Below are positions 33,406 to 43,729 of a stretch of 64,000 nucleotides of DNA, piece after piece (the first letter of the stretch is position 1; each line of letters begins with the position of its first letter). The notes below the pieces were generated by a model, which saw only the letters and a list, made by a program, of their open reading frames with translations, was not told the DNA's origin and made no database searches. The DNA is from Serpula lacrymans var. lacrymans S7.9. Its lineage: Eukaryota; Basidiomycota; Agaricomycetes; Boletales; Serpulaceae. The position numbers were made by a program, and so were the translations under genes. Location of the stretch: contig NW_006763290.1 in NCBI RefSeq assembly GCF_000218685.1, positions 3,312,908 to 3,376,907 on the forward strand. Direction: 5' to 3'.

Positions 33406-36400
33406 CTTACCTTAGTCCAAGTTTTTTGGAACTGAGGTGGCAGCATGCAGTGTGGCTGAACATAAAAAGTCTATGTTATTTAATTTAAAGTAACCTACTC
33501 TCTAACTGCTTCGAGCAGATGAGAAATGTAAAAAAAAACAGTGACTGGATGATATATAAAATGAATAAATATTAGAACCAGCTACAGTAACAATAGATTG
33601 TGAAGGCCTTTTCTGAGATTCATACCAAAAGATATAGCAATAAGTATGGTAAAAAATAAACCGTTGTCAAGGGTATGCTATATTTAGTGTAAGATTCCCA
33701 CCAGCTCCACTGGAAATAATTATTTCCAAGTACTCTGTGCCAGTGAAAATCTGCACCAAATAAGAATTATATATATAAGCTCAAAATTGCTTGATATATA
33801 TTATATCTGATTATTCTCACAGATTCCAAATAATATGGGTTGTGCAAATATAGCCAGCAATACAAGATTCCTCTGCCCAAACATGAGAAACACAGAAGTC
33901 AGCAAAACAGCAGAAGTGTTATGCTACAAGCATGCGAGGTACAGCAATATAATAGTAAAAGCATAGAGTGTGGAGGCAGTGTGTCTATGAGTTTTTGACT
34001 AATTGGACCTGTATAAAAATTGAAAACTTGAATCAATAGCTGTCAAATCAGGAAATAAGGAGCTATAGACTTAAAAGCCAGTAACTGGGCAAAAATTGTA
34101 TAAATCAATAAATAAGAATAATGTAGCATCCTATAGTCTGATTTTGCTAATAGGTGAGAAGCATCTGAGAAGAGGGAGGATGGATACATTATATTTAGTT
34201 CCAAAAAACTTGGACTGAGTGTTCCAATTTTGACAGAACAAAAGTTACTATACCACAGCATTGCTTACTTCAGAAGCTGATTGCTGTTTATATAGACCCC
34301 AGATACCCATGACATGTGACAGTTGTTGTGATTGTCCCACAGGACACCCTAAATTTATGGGATGTCCCAATCCATTTGGGATAATCCTAAAGACACTGGG
34401 ACATCCCACTGATTTGGGGGCTATTAGTTAAATAATCCAGCTACTGTAAGAGCCAGGGACCTGGGGGTGACTGAAGTGACCTAGAACTTACAAAGGCTAT
34501 CCTTATTTGTGACCTGCAGCCAATAAAAACAGAGAAGTTGGCCGGGGCCTTGAAGGAGACATTGTAGGCAATGTATCAGCTCCGTGAGCGTGTTTACAGT
34601 ATAATTTAATAATGTTCACAATGTTCATTTCATTCACTTGTTATTTCTGTAATTTATTATGTTTGCTAGACTTTATAGCTTTAGTCACACCTTCCATCCA
34701 TTTATGACAACAGATGTTGGGCCTGCATTATGTATTGTTGAATATATCATGCTTTTCTTGATTCTTTCATTGCTTGGATCTCTCAGATGAGGCTTGCATG
34801 AAACCTGAAGCCCAAATATCTTTATGGTTGAGAGCCTCTGCCCCGCATCTCTTGAAATCATTGATGAGGGTCGGGATAACAAAACAAATGGAAAATAAAA
34901 ACATGGCATTAAGAAGATCCTAACTACATACAGGGAAGAAAACTGTCACAATATCAAAACAACTCAGGATTCATGAGTTTCAAACAAGGCTGACAGAATA
35001 ATATCACTCCAAATTCACGAGCCTTGAATGAGGCTAACCTGTAGCCTTTCTGTAAGTCTTATAAAACCATTGCACATCCTTGTATGAGCAATGAGAGTGT
35101 AATCCTATCTGGGAACTAAGTGAAGCCTCAAGAGGGTATCTCACAGATAGATTTCCTCCTATCAAGGAACCCAGTCTGTCAGTGCGTGAGAATGTCTAGC
35201 AAGTGCTACCAAGGGTGTCCAGTCCCTGATCATTCTCAGCAAGTGGCTAGACACTTTTCTTAAGCTTTGCTTTTAATAGGTTATGAGCCCTGTTTTGTTC
35301 AAATAAAAGAAGAACAAATGCTACTAGATAATCAGTAAAGTAATACAAAGTAAAGTTGTGCTTGCTGCTCATCTCAGTCCGAGTTATTTGGAACTGAGGT
35401 GTCAGCACGCACTGTAGCCGGATATAGGTACTATGTTATGTAGGCATCTGTTTCCCACTATCCTGCAATTGTCTCGAAAAGTAACTAAAAACAACACCTT
35501 GTGCTCTAGCTATCTTCCTGACCTCATATCTCACCATCCAAGTGTCCTACTGCTTATCCATTGTAACTGTTGTCTTCTGGGACTCTGATTATTCTATCTA
35601 TCATCTCGGATTACTCTGATCTTATCTTGTTCTCTTCCAACAACTCTTTATTGTCTGTTACCCCCATTTTGGATGTTTTGTTGGTCTTATGATTGCCATA
35701 TCTTGCCTAATATTTATCTGATTGTCCTCAAACTTCTACCATTGTGTTCTACGGCCCTAATAACACTAGGAAATGTATCAGAGCAGTTGGATTTGAGCTG
35801 TATCTGTCTGTGAGCCCTTATCATCATTTGATCCCCTATTGGGTATCTCCACTTCCTGTGCTTCACTTCTTGTGATATTTGAGCCATCTGTTGCTGTATA
35901 TTTTTGGTGCCCATACCTCTGATTTGGTGCCAATTCATCTATCCTATCTGTCTCTGCCTCAATTTCGACTTTTTGCCCTATTTTCTTTTTTCCTTTTTGG
36001 CATATCTGGTGTATGTGTAAAGCTCCAATCTTCTCTGATCTGTCTATTATCAGATAGAACAAGCCTATAGACTATAAAGCTTGCCTGCATTGCCTCAGTT
36101 TGCTATTGCCTAGAGCCTCTCTCAGTCTGTGGTGTTTGGGGAGGTCACTTTGTTGACTCATATACAAGCCCTATTAACCAGCACTGCCTCAAGGAGATTT
36201 CCGTGCTAATATCAGTGTAGTATTGAAAGGGTAACACTGTCATAACCCTGTTGCAGCACTAGGAATCCTTAGCACACTTTTGGATTGCTTTTTGGACACT
36301 TTTTAGACTCTATTTGAACTTATCTTTGCACTTTTGGACCCTCTCCATATCCCCTCTCCACTGCCTCACCATTTTATCTGCTCGCCTCCTACTGTTGCCC

Positions 36401-36540
36401 ATTGTCTTTGCCACTGTTCCATTTGTTGTCGCATATCTGAGCCAGTTGATAAGGTTTTAGCCTCACGCACTATTGCTCTCTACCACCACTGGCAGTGGTG
36501 GCTGAGAGCTACTTTCCTTTTTGGTTATTGGACATTTAAC
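33406..36540. other. Long non-coding stretch with dispersed repeats
   Basis: No gene is supported over about 3.1 kb. Two related segments of about 70 bp lie at 33411-33485 and 35374-35445; each has the fold-back CT(T/C)AGTCC...GGAACTGAGG and then GCAG(T/C)GTGGC-like sequence. A segment at 35221-35282 recurs at 37112-37172 (shared TCTCAGCAAGTGGCTAGACA). An imperfect inverted repeat lies at 34358-34431 (GGGATGTCCCA...TGGGACATCCC). Minus-strand open frames at 35.7-36.06 kb are Gln/Arg-rich but unrecognised. Confidence 0.55.
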
Positions 36541-36544
36541 TACT

Positions 36545-36765
36545 ATAGAAATTCCTGATTCATGCTTCCTTGATACCTCAGTCTTCATACAACAGACTGA
36601 GGTAAGTTTAAACATACATACCTATATTCTTATATTTACTGAAGCAACTACCTAGTATCATTTTGTAACAGGTAATTGCTGAATAGACAGTCTTCATACA
36701 ACAGACTGAGTATCATTATGTAACAGATACAAACATTACCATCAACATCGCCTATAGCCATCTCC
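36545..36765 (+). mobile_element. Copia leader/LTR remnant with duplicated stem-loop segment
   Basis: AACTACTATAGAA, a stem-loop TACCTCAGTC...GACTGAGGTA (36574-36604) and CTAGTATCATTTTGTAACA closely match the 5' end of the copia at 13.8-13.9 kb. The segment CAGTCTTCATACAACAGACT occurs twice (about 36580 and about 36687), and GTATCATT(T/A)TGTAACAG is also repeated, so part of the leader is duplicated. Confidence 0.7.
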
Positions 36766-36807
36766 TACATCATTCATCTTCACTCTATTGTCTTTTACAA
36801 CACCCAT

Positions 36808-37108
36808 TATGTCTGACACCAATCCCAAGTTCAACCCCTTGTCTGGCACTAACTACCCCTAGTGGACTGGTGAAATACAAGCTTGGTTGATGACCAAGGG
36901 ATTGTGGAGGCTCGTCTTTGGCGCTGAAAAGTGCCCTGTGACTGACACTGAAGCACAAGAGAAATGGAGTTGATAGCTGAAAGCTGCTGTGCATTATATT
37001 TTAATGTCACCAAAGAGTAGTGTATCCATCTTGATGGCATCATTCACAATCCTATCAAGATCTGGGAGAAACTGGCTGCTGTGCACATCACTAAGAAGCC
37101 TGGGACGA
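36808..37108 (+). pseudogene. Copia gag fragment
   Basis: ATG 36808: MSDTNPKFNPLSGTNYP, stop, WTGEIQAWLMTKGLWRLVFG, then EAQEKW and, in a shifted frame, HLDGIIHNPIKIWEKLAAVH and TKKPGTRFP. This is the N-terminal half of a Ty1/copia (UBN2/DUF4219-like) capsid with stops and a frameshift. It stops at about 37108, where a dispersed repeat (also at 35221) begins. Confidence 0.82.
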
Positions 37109-37242
37109 GATTTCCAGTCTCTGATTGCTCTCAGCAAGTGGCTAGACATTTTCTTTAAGCTTTGTTTTTAATACCGGGGTCCTATCTGCACTCATTATGC
37201 ATTTGGGAATATAGGCCACAAGGATGATTTTTGACCCTGGGC

Positions 37243-37530
37243 CATCTATCTGGTTCATCTTAGATGAGAAGTTATTGATTCATCCAGCCAAGTTATCTCA
37301 GGCGAGCATGGACAGACCCAGCCGGGCCATTCTAGATAGGTGTGCTCTGATTGAGCCGGGTGGTCCTAGATGGGGCCTGGGAATTTTTTATCCAGCCAGC
37401 CAGGTCGTCCTAGACAAGGAATTATTCAGCCATCCAGCTGGGTCATCCTAGATGAGCATGGATAAATCCAGCCAGACCATCCTAGACAGATGTGCTTTGA
37501 CTCAGCTGGTTCACCCTATACAGGCCCTAT
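37243..37530. repeat. Minisatellite-like tandem array, about 38-bp units x8, degenerate
   Basis: About eight degenerate units share the core AGCCGGGTCATCCTAGAT-(G/A), at roughly 37250, 37285, 37320, 37355, 37400, 37436, 37473 and 37504. Locally richer in G and C than its surroundings. There is no long open frame. Confidence 0.75.
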
Positions 37531-37594
37531 ATTGTTAGATTGACAATGGCCTGGCTGGCCCACTCTGCTGGACTCTGCTGGCCCTGTTCATATA

Positions 37595-38395
37595 ATGTTA
37601 TTATCATGTAATAATGCTTTGTCCGAGGTGAAAAAATATAACTATATGGGCTGGGATGGTGGCAAAGTTGTTATAATTACTATACTATGTGACCATCCCT
37701 GTCTGGACAATTACTCCAAGTTCCTCTCCAAACTCCGCTCCAATTTTGGGCCTCACAACCCCACCAGAGATGCAGATTCCCAGATTAAACACCTCCAGAT
37801 GTGCAAGAATCAACTTCTGAGCAAGTACATGGTCAAATTCAACCGCCTTGCCTCCCAATTCCAAGAGTGGGGTGAAGGTGCACTCTGTCATCAGTTCTAC
37901 AAAGGACTCCCGTGTTGGGAAACTGGACTCCCTTGTGAAGTTATGAGTCTTTGCTCAAACTATTGACTCCCACTATTGGGAATGACACAGCAAAGTCAGT
38001 AGGGAAACTACTACCCAGCCCAAGCCCTCATCAAACACCAACACTACATCATCTTCCTCCAAGCAGTCCTCCTTGTCCTCCGCAAAACCTGCACACAATA
38101 GAAGCTCCTCATCTTACTCTCATTCTCATGCCAATCACCTACCTACTCCAAGAACTCCGGACTTGTCCAGCAAGCTGGGCAAGGATGGTAAACTTATTCC
38201 GGAAGAACACAAACACATTGTGACAACAACTTCTGTCTGTTCTACGGACAAGCTGGGCACAATGTAAAGCCTTGCCCTAAGTCCTCCTCCAGTACTGCTG
38301 CAGTAGTTCCAGAAAACAAAACAGACACCACTGAGGCAAAAAAAAATAGTCAGCAGTCCTTCAAGCTTTTTACAGGTTAAAAACTGTGTTGATTG
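37595..38395 (+). pseudogene. Ty3/gypsy gag (gypsy-4)
   Basis: Capsid domain LSKLRSNFGPHNPTRDADSQ, KYMVKFNRLASQFQEWG and CHQFYKGLP, typical of basidiomycete gypsy gag. After a frameshift at about 37920 comes a Ser-rich linker (37990-38150) and DGKLIPEEHKH. A degenerate zinc knuckle CLFYGQAGHNVKPC (about 38230) has its second Cys replaced by Tyr. The lineage differs from gypsy-1, -2 and -3. Several stops. Confidence 0.85.
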
Positions 38396-38479
38396 TGACT
38401 GTGTAGTAACAGAGATCTATCCCAATGTGTCCGCCCCCTCTGCTACCAATTCTCTCTATGTATCCTTACCCCCAAATCC

Positions 38480-39010
38480 CTTCTGAACATTCCTTTTACA
38501 GTTCTAGTAGACTCTGATTTGTCACACTGTGTTGTAGACACCACCTTCATAAATGTTAGTCAACTTCCTCCCTATATTATTGCTCCGATCCAACTTTGCT
38601 TATTTGATGGAATGTCCAACTCTGTCATTATCAAGGCAGTATACATACCTGTTTCCTTTCCCTGTGGAAATGTTACTCTGACAAATTCCTATGTCACCTT
38701 GTTGGATTTGTCCTGCTCCGCAGTTCTGGGATACAATTGGCTCGCCCGATACAATCTGTCAATTGACTGGGTACTGAATAATATCTCATTCCATACTCTG
38801 GAGATTTCAAATGACCAACCAATGTCAACACTGATCCCAGACTGTCATATCCATGCCACACACTATAATTTCTGGACCTCCAAAAAATCAGAGACCCTTA
38901 AGTCCAAACTCCCAAATCTTTGGTACTTTCAGAATTACACTCTTTGTGCTTTGCCGCCCGGCATAGTCCTGTACCCCACCCCCACATGGTACTTCAGATA
39001 TCCACTCTGA
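38480..39010 (+). pseudogene. Gypsy-4 aspartic protease fragment
   Basis: Reads FTVLVDS, two changed residues and HCVVDTTFI: the active-site DSG is DSD. Then LTNSYVTLLDLSCSAVLGYN and WLARYNLSIDWVLNNISF, the conserved flap and C-terminal strand of Ty3-type retropepsins. There is no RT after it; the element is cut before the scaffold gap. Continuous with the gag at 37.6 kb. Confidence 0.8.
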
Positions 39011-39409
39011 TTTTCCTGCACTAGACTTCTAGTCCGCCATACATTTTCTCCACACAATCTCATACTCCTCATGGACTCTGTAGTTGAGACCTTATGGTAC
39101 ACTCCCCTCACATACAATTTCCCCTCACTAGATAATTGTCCGCATGGAACTCTGTACCTACATTGCAAGTTACTCCTTACATAATCCAATCCCTCTGATA
39201 GTATATAAGTTGTAGCTCCTGTACTCCATTTCTGCAGTTCAAATATCAACTAGTTCCTCCACCTTTCATCTTCTTCTATACCTTCTGGTCCTTCTCCAAA
39301 GGACCATTACCCCTCTCCACCTTTCATTCCCCACTCTCACTCATTCACTCCGTTGAGTTAGGGATCAAGGTCCCGAAAGCACCAGAAGCATGGCCAACGG
39401 GATAACGGT

Positions 39410-39509
39410 NNNNNNNNNNNNNNNNNNNNNNNNNNNNNNNNNNNNNNNNNNNNNNNNNNNNNNNNNNNNNNNNNNNNNNNNNNNNNNNNNNNNNNNNNNN
39501 NNNNNNNNN
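39410..39509. other. Scaffold gap (100 N)
   Basis: Exactly 100 N, a conventional placeholder for a gap of unknown size. It lies between the gypsy-4 protease remnant and the leader of gypsy-3, so the true distance between the two elements is unknown. Confidence 0.98.
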
Positions 39510-39514
39510 TTTTC

Positions 39515-40922
39515 TCTTTCCTCTGACCAGGCCGGGCATTTGCCTCCGCCAGTCTGGAGAAGGGCTGACAGCTTAACAAGCGGGCCACCCCCTGACAACC
39601 GTTCTCGGACCAGGGTTTAATTACTATAACTTTTACGTACATTTTCAAATAATATAGTGTGGGTAGTTGGAGATTGAGATCCAATACTCAGCTGGGAAGA
39701 GGTAGATCTGCAGATAGCAAGCGGGGACCCCCAATTACCTTTTTTTACATTACCAAAGGGAACAAGTCGACATGTCATTGCAAAGCCAACCTGACGTCAA
39801 CACTCTATTGCACAACATGTGTGCACAGGTTTTGGTGTTAACCAGGCAACTCGCCGAGCTACAGGCAAACCCCACTGCAGCAGCCCCCTCAATTGAGAAG
39901 AAATTTAACAAGAAAGTTGAAGTCGTCACTGACCCCAGGACCTTTGAAGGAGACAGAGCCCAATTTGCTGAATGGTGGATCAAGCTCCAGATCTGGGTTA
40001 AGCCAAACTGGGACATATTTGCTGACAATTACGAGGTAGCTACTGCGGTCTGATCAGGGTAGGTCGTGCTCTCTGATATATTCTCAGACATCAGATCCCC
40101 TTAAAGTCCTCGTATTCTCGCAGACATTGCGGTGCTATCTCGGCTAAAAGGACCTGTGGTGGGTCAATACACCCAAGTTAGAATGCAGGAGTGCTACACC
40201 GCGGGAGTGTGGCCCACCTGGGACAATCTCAAAGTAGAGATCAAAAAATATTTCAAACCGCAAGCTGAGCGTGACTGGGCACGTCAGCAAATATGTTCCT
40301 TCAAGCAAGGCAACATGAGGATGGATGATTTTGTGACCTGGTTCCTGGCTCTCTCCATCCAAGGGGGCTTAGGTAATTAACATGCAGTGGAACTGCTGGA
40401 ACACAATGTGAACCCCCACATTGCAGAACAGCTCTATCTGCAGGATATGAGGAGTGACAACCTCTCCCAAGCAGCGGAGGAGGTTAGAAAGATTGGTAGG
40501 GTCATAGAGCTCTACAAAATGCATCAAGGTGGCGGGACCACCACCAAAAACAACTATTCCCAGAGGAGCCCTGGGTTATCAAACCAACATAAAAATTACT
40601 CTCACGGGTTCCAACCACTTGGGTTGCAACCAGGACGGGGAGCCCCTATGGATATTGGCGTGGTCCAGGGCGGACAAAAGCACAGATTCACCTGCTTCAG
40701 CTGTGGGCAGGAGGGGCACATGGCCCAAGATTGTACAAACAGAGCACGGGCCGCTCAACAAAAAAAACAACCAAGGGTGCCAGGCGCGCCAACTAGAAAC
40801 TGAAAAACCGGATGATCGGCTCCAGACTCTGACCGGGCATTCATACAACGAGATCCGAGCTTTTTTCTATGATCAACAGGTTAATGAGATGAAGGCTCAG
40901 GGAAAAGAGTTTGGAGCGTAGG
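39515..40922 (+). mobile_element. Ty3/gypsy leader and gag (gypsy-3), with 78-bp insertion
   Basis: The leader contains CTCTGACCAGGCCGGGCATT. Gag starts ATG 39772 (MSLQSQPDVNTLLHNM) with KVEVVTDPRTFEGDRAQFAE, FADNYEVATAV and then, after an 84-bp offset, VLSRLKGPVVGQYTQVRM. It continues through a stop at about 40378 to a complete CCHC knuckle CFSCGQEGHMAQDC (about 40690-40732). A frame change at about 40795 leads to YDQQVNEMKAQGKEFGA, ending at 40921. The insertion at 40050-40127 is flanked by TGCGGT (40044-40049, 40128-40133). Same family as gypsy-1. Confidence 0.9.
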
Positions 40923-41250
40923 TCGCTTGGGTGCCTTCGCTCCTCAAAACAATGAAGTAAACCACAACAAGGTGGCCCCTGCTCCGGGGCGTTGCACGAG
41001 CAATAATGGAAAGAAGGGGATGGCTCCCCAATTTGTAAATAAATTTCTAAATTTGTTATCTGAAGTATGTACTTGTATATGAAGCTGTGACTGTGGATTC
41101 ATCTTAGACCCACCTGACAATATAGCTGCTTTGAGCGCTGATTCAGAGGGTCAAGATGATGAAGGAGTTGATGCTAGAAATACTTACAATACCACCGCTG
41201 TACCAGCGTCTCCCCTGGAGTGTGGCCCCGGCGAGACAAACAATAGGGTG
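40923..41250 (+). other. Gypsy-3 gag-protease linker, decayed
   Basis: Follows the gag stop. The start resembles the equivalent position of gypsy-1 (GTAAACCACAACAAGGTGG at about 40965). No extended frame. It ends at the inverted-repeat element at 41251. Confidence 0.5.
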
Positions 41251-42057
41251 CTTCATCAGGAAAAATGGGGGTAGCTATATAGAGCTCTATAGCACTATAA
41301 GTGCTCATAAAGCTGTTATAGTGGCTAAACCTGTTATAGAACCTCTGCCATCTATAGAGCCTCATATAGCTCTATAAATGCTCTTATAGATGTTGGAAAT
41401 TGTTGTGTGGCTGATAGAAAAAAATTAACACAGACAGGATTTGAACTCTCAACCTGCTAGTCAGCTTTTGGGTGACTGAGCAACCTATCACCACACATCA
41501 CATTTATCCACTACACCATGAGAGCTTATAAAATATATCATACAGGTGTTATATATTGACCTTTTATGGACTTAGATTATTTTTTTACTCATTGTCACTA
41601 CTTATATTTGGATAAATCATTATTCTTATTTTTATAAATATCAAAGATACAAACTACTATCTCACTAATACAGGCTATATAATCAATTAATACTGTATGA
41701 TTTATTAGCCCTTTTAAGCACCTTGAACTATATTATAACTATGACCTTTACAGCTATAGGAGCTATGTAGGCTGCTATAGGCTATAAGAGCACTTATAGT
41801 ACCTTGCCTATAATAATATACTTGACTCCAAACACTTTTGGCCTCTTTCTATTATTGAACAAATTTATTAGATTAATCCAGAGTTTGAGGGAATTATAGA
41901 TACTTCTCCCCTTGGTTGAGATTTTGCCTACTACTATGCTATAAGAGCTATAAGAGCTATGATTGCACTGATAGTACTATAGTTTCTATGAATGCATTTA
42001 TATATATAGGTGGTGGCTATATAGCGCTATATAGCAAAAGGGTTTTTCCTGATGAAG
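41251..42057. mobile_element. 807-bp non-autonomous inverted-repeat element
   Basis: The terminal inverted repeat CTTCATCAGGAAAAA (41251-41265) is perfectly complementary to TTTTTCCTGATGAAG (42043-42057). Both ends continue inward into GCTATATAG(A/C)GC(T/C)CTATA palindromic sequence. There is no transposase ORF. The immediate flanks (GGGTG and TTAAT) show no obvious duplication. It is inserted between the gag and protease parts of gypsy-3 and carries a tRNA-like segment. A shorter relative may lie at 21.2-21.6 kb. Confidence 0.75.
41431..41526 (-). repeat. tRNA-derived (SINE-like) segment with Pol III boxes
   Basis: On the minus strand GCTCTCATGGTGTAGTGG gives a good A box (TGGTGTAGTGG), and GAGAGTTCAAATCC about 60 nt on gives a B box. 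A run of seven T follows (41418-41424 on the minus strand), a Pol III terminator. The cloverleaf is poor and about 20 nt too long, so this is a decayed tRNA or SINE head rather than a working tRNA. Confidence 0.55.
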
Positions 42058-42179
42058 TTAATTCTGGTAAAAATAAAATAGAAAAACATGTTTCTTTCGA
42101 TACTTCTTCTTTTTTGGAGCCACCCTTTCCCAAAATCCCAAGGTGTGTGTTGATGCGCACATATTTATTCCAAAGGAGA

Positions 42180-43008
42180 TCTGTTTAGACGTTGGTGTGG
42201 AAAACCTTGCCCGAGGCATAGTACACCCAACTAGTGCACTGCTTGATTCAGGCACAAACAGCATCTTCATAGATTAGGTCTGGGCGGAGAAAGTTGGACT
42301 GCCCCTTGTAAAATGTATCTATTCCCGTCTATAACATTGATGGTACGCTTAACACGGGTGGCTGTATCACGCACAAATGTTCTTTTGTTGTCAAGTACCA
42401 AGGACACAGAGAACAAGTCACTGCCAAAGCTACCCAACTAGGGAAGATTAGTTTAATCTTAGGCTGGACCTGGCTATTTAAACACAATCCTGAGATTGAC
42501 TGACAGACAGGGGTTGTCATATTGTCATGTTGCCCTCAGGAATGTAAAAACTTGGGTAAACCGAGTTGCATCCGTCAGACTGAGTGTCTTGAAAAGATAA
42601 ACGCTGGTCACGTTTATGACCTTAGATGTTTAGAAAAGATCAATGATGACGATGACGAGGTGAAACCTGAGGAAGAGATTAAGAGGCTGGTACCTCCCAA
42701 GTACCATGACTTCTGGAAAGTCTTTTCCAAACATAAATCAGAGCACTTCCCAGAGGCTAAGCCCTGGGACCATGCTATAGATTTGAAGGACACATGATAC
42801 TACTCTCGGCTCCAGAAAGAGATGAGGTATCAAGTTCCGTAGATGAACAGCTTGGGAAGGGTTACATCAGACCTTCCAAAAGCCCTATGACGTCCCCGGT
42901 GTTCTTCATTCCAAAAAGGATGGTAAAAAGTGTATGATTATGGACTATTGTTACTTGAATGAGTACACGGTTAAGAACGCATATCTGCTGCCTTTGATCA
43001 GTCACAGA
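42180..43008 (+). pseudogene. Gypsy-3 protease and RT start
   Basis: Protease active-site motif LLDSGTNS-like sequence at about 42240 (translated region around ALLDSG), then NIDGTLNTGG and SFVVKYQGHREQVTAKATQ. LILGWTWLFKHNPEI and SCCPQECKNLGKPS follow, and the pre-RT KYHDFWKVFSKHKSEHFPEA (about 42700). RT then proceeds with frameshifts through PSKSPMTSPVFFI to LNEYTVKNAYLLPLI (about 42955-43000) and ends abruptly at about 43008. Closely parallels gypsy-2 (25.7-26.4 kb). Confidence 0.88.
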
Positions 43009-43709
43009 GTTGAATCCAGCATTGCCACTACATTGAAGAAACAAGAAAACAGGTATATGAGAAGAGAAGAGCAGGAAAAGATAAGATTTGAAGAGCTCCT
43101 GAGTCAAAGTATAGCACAGGCCAAAGCCAACACAGCTCAGCAGGAAGATTGGAAGAAACAAATGGCAGCTCAATATTCTGAAGCATGGTGAGAACGGGAG
43201 GAGACAAATAGAAAGGAAGCTGAAGCAAGAGCAGAGCGTGAGGAACAGCTGAGATTGTGACTGGAGTGGATGGAGGCGTAGAAAGCTTGTGAGATGGCTG
43301 CCTTGATGCAGAAACTAGAGAATATTGCCAAGAAAAATGAGGTAAGTTTGCAGACAACATTAGTTGTGAGTGTACTTACCAGGAGCTACTAAAGAGGCTT
43401 CAGACAAGAGTTACGAATCCAAATCACTCTACTGAGAATCAAGGGAATGATCAAGCCCAGTGCCAATCCGAGGAAGATGTTCAAGGTACGGATTACTTGA
43501 GATCCATGTCGAGATACTCGCAGAGAAGCCCTCTGGACTTGAATTGCAATGCTGATATCCCAGATAATCATCTGGCCCATACCCAACCCACAAATCATCC
43601 ACAAAGAATGGCTTGGGTACAAGTATCTTTGCAGAGTCCAATGTTAAGCTGTGATATCCACAGAAGTATCTGCAGGGACAACATTAGTAGCGTACAAAGT
43701 TATAAGTAA
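43009..43709 (+). pseudogene. Coiled-coil hypothetical gene relic
   Basis: Begins inside a frame after the RT breakpoint: a Glu/Lys/Gln-rich helix (TLKKQENRYMRREEQEKIRF, EARAEREEQLRL) with stops at about 43190, 43258 and 43280. A GTAAGT donor lies at 43341, and the next exon from about 43382 reads ELLKRLQTRVTNPNHSTENQ, running open to 43709. Probably a gag-like or cytoskeletal coiled-coil, but no family is recognised. Confidence 0.4.
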
Positions 43710-43729
43710 ACTTCTATTGGACTTTTACT

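Noticed and set aside
35714..36062. Overlapping minus-strand Gln/Arg-rich ORFs as an integrase tail
   Set aside because: Only a vague resemblance to the basic tail of Ty3 integrases. No preceding integrase core is present, so no call was made.
39358..39684. Open frames running through the N block
   Set aside because: They are artefacts of translating 100 N as unknown residues.
40050..40127. The 78-bp insert in gypsy-3 gag as an intron (it contains GTAGGT...TCGCAG)
   Set aside because: A stop codon lies upstream of the GTAGGT donor, so splicing would not restore the frame, and the related gag at 8.8 kb shows no intron. Flanking TGCGGT copies favour an insertion.
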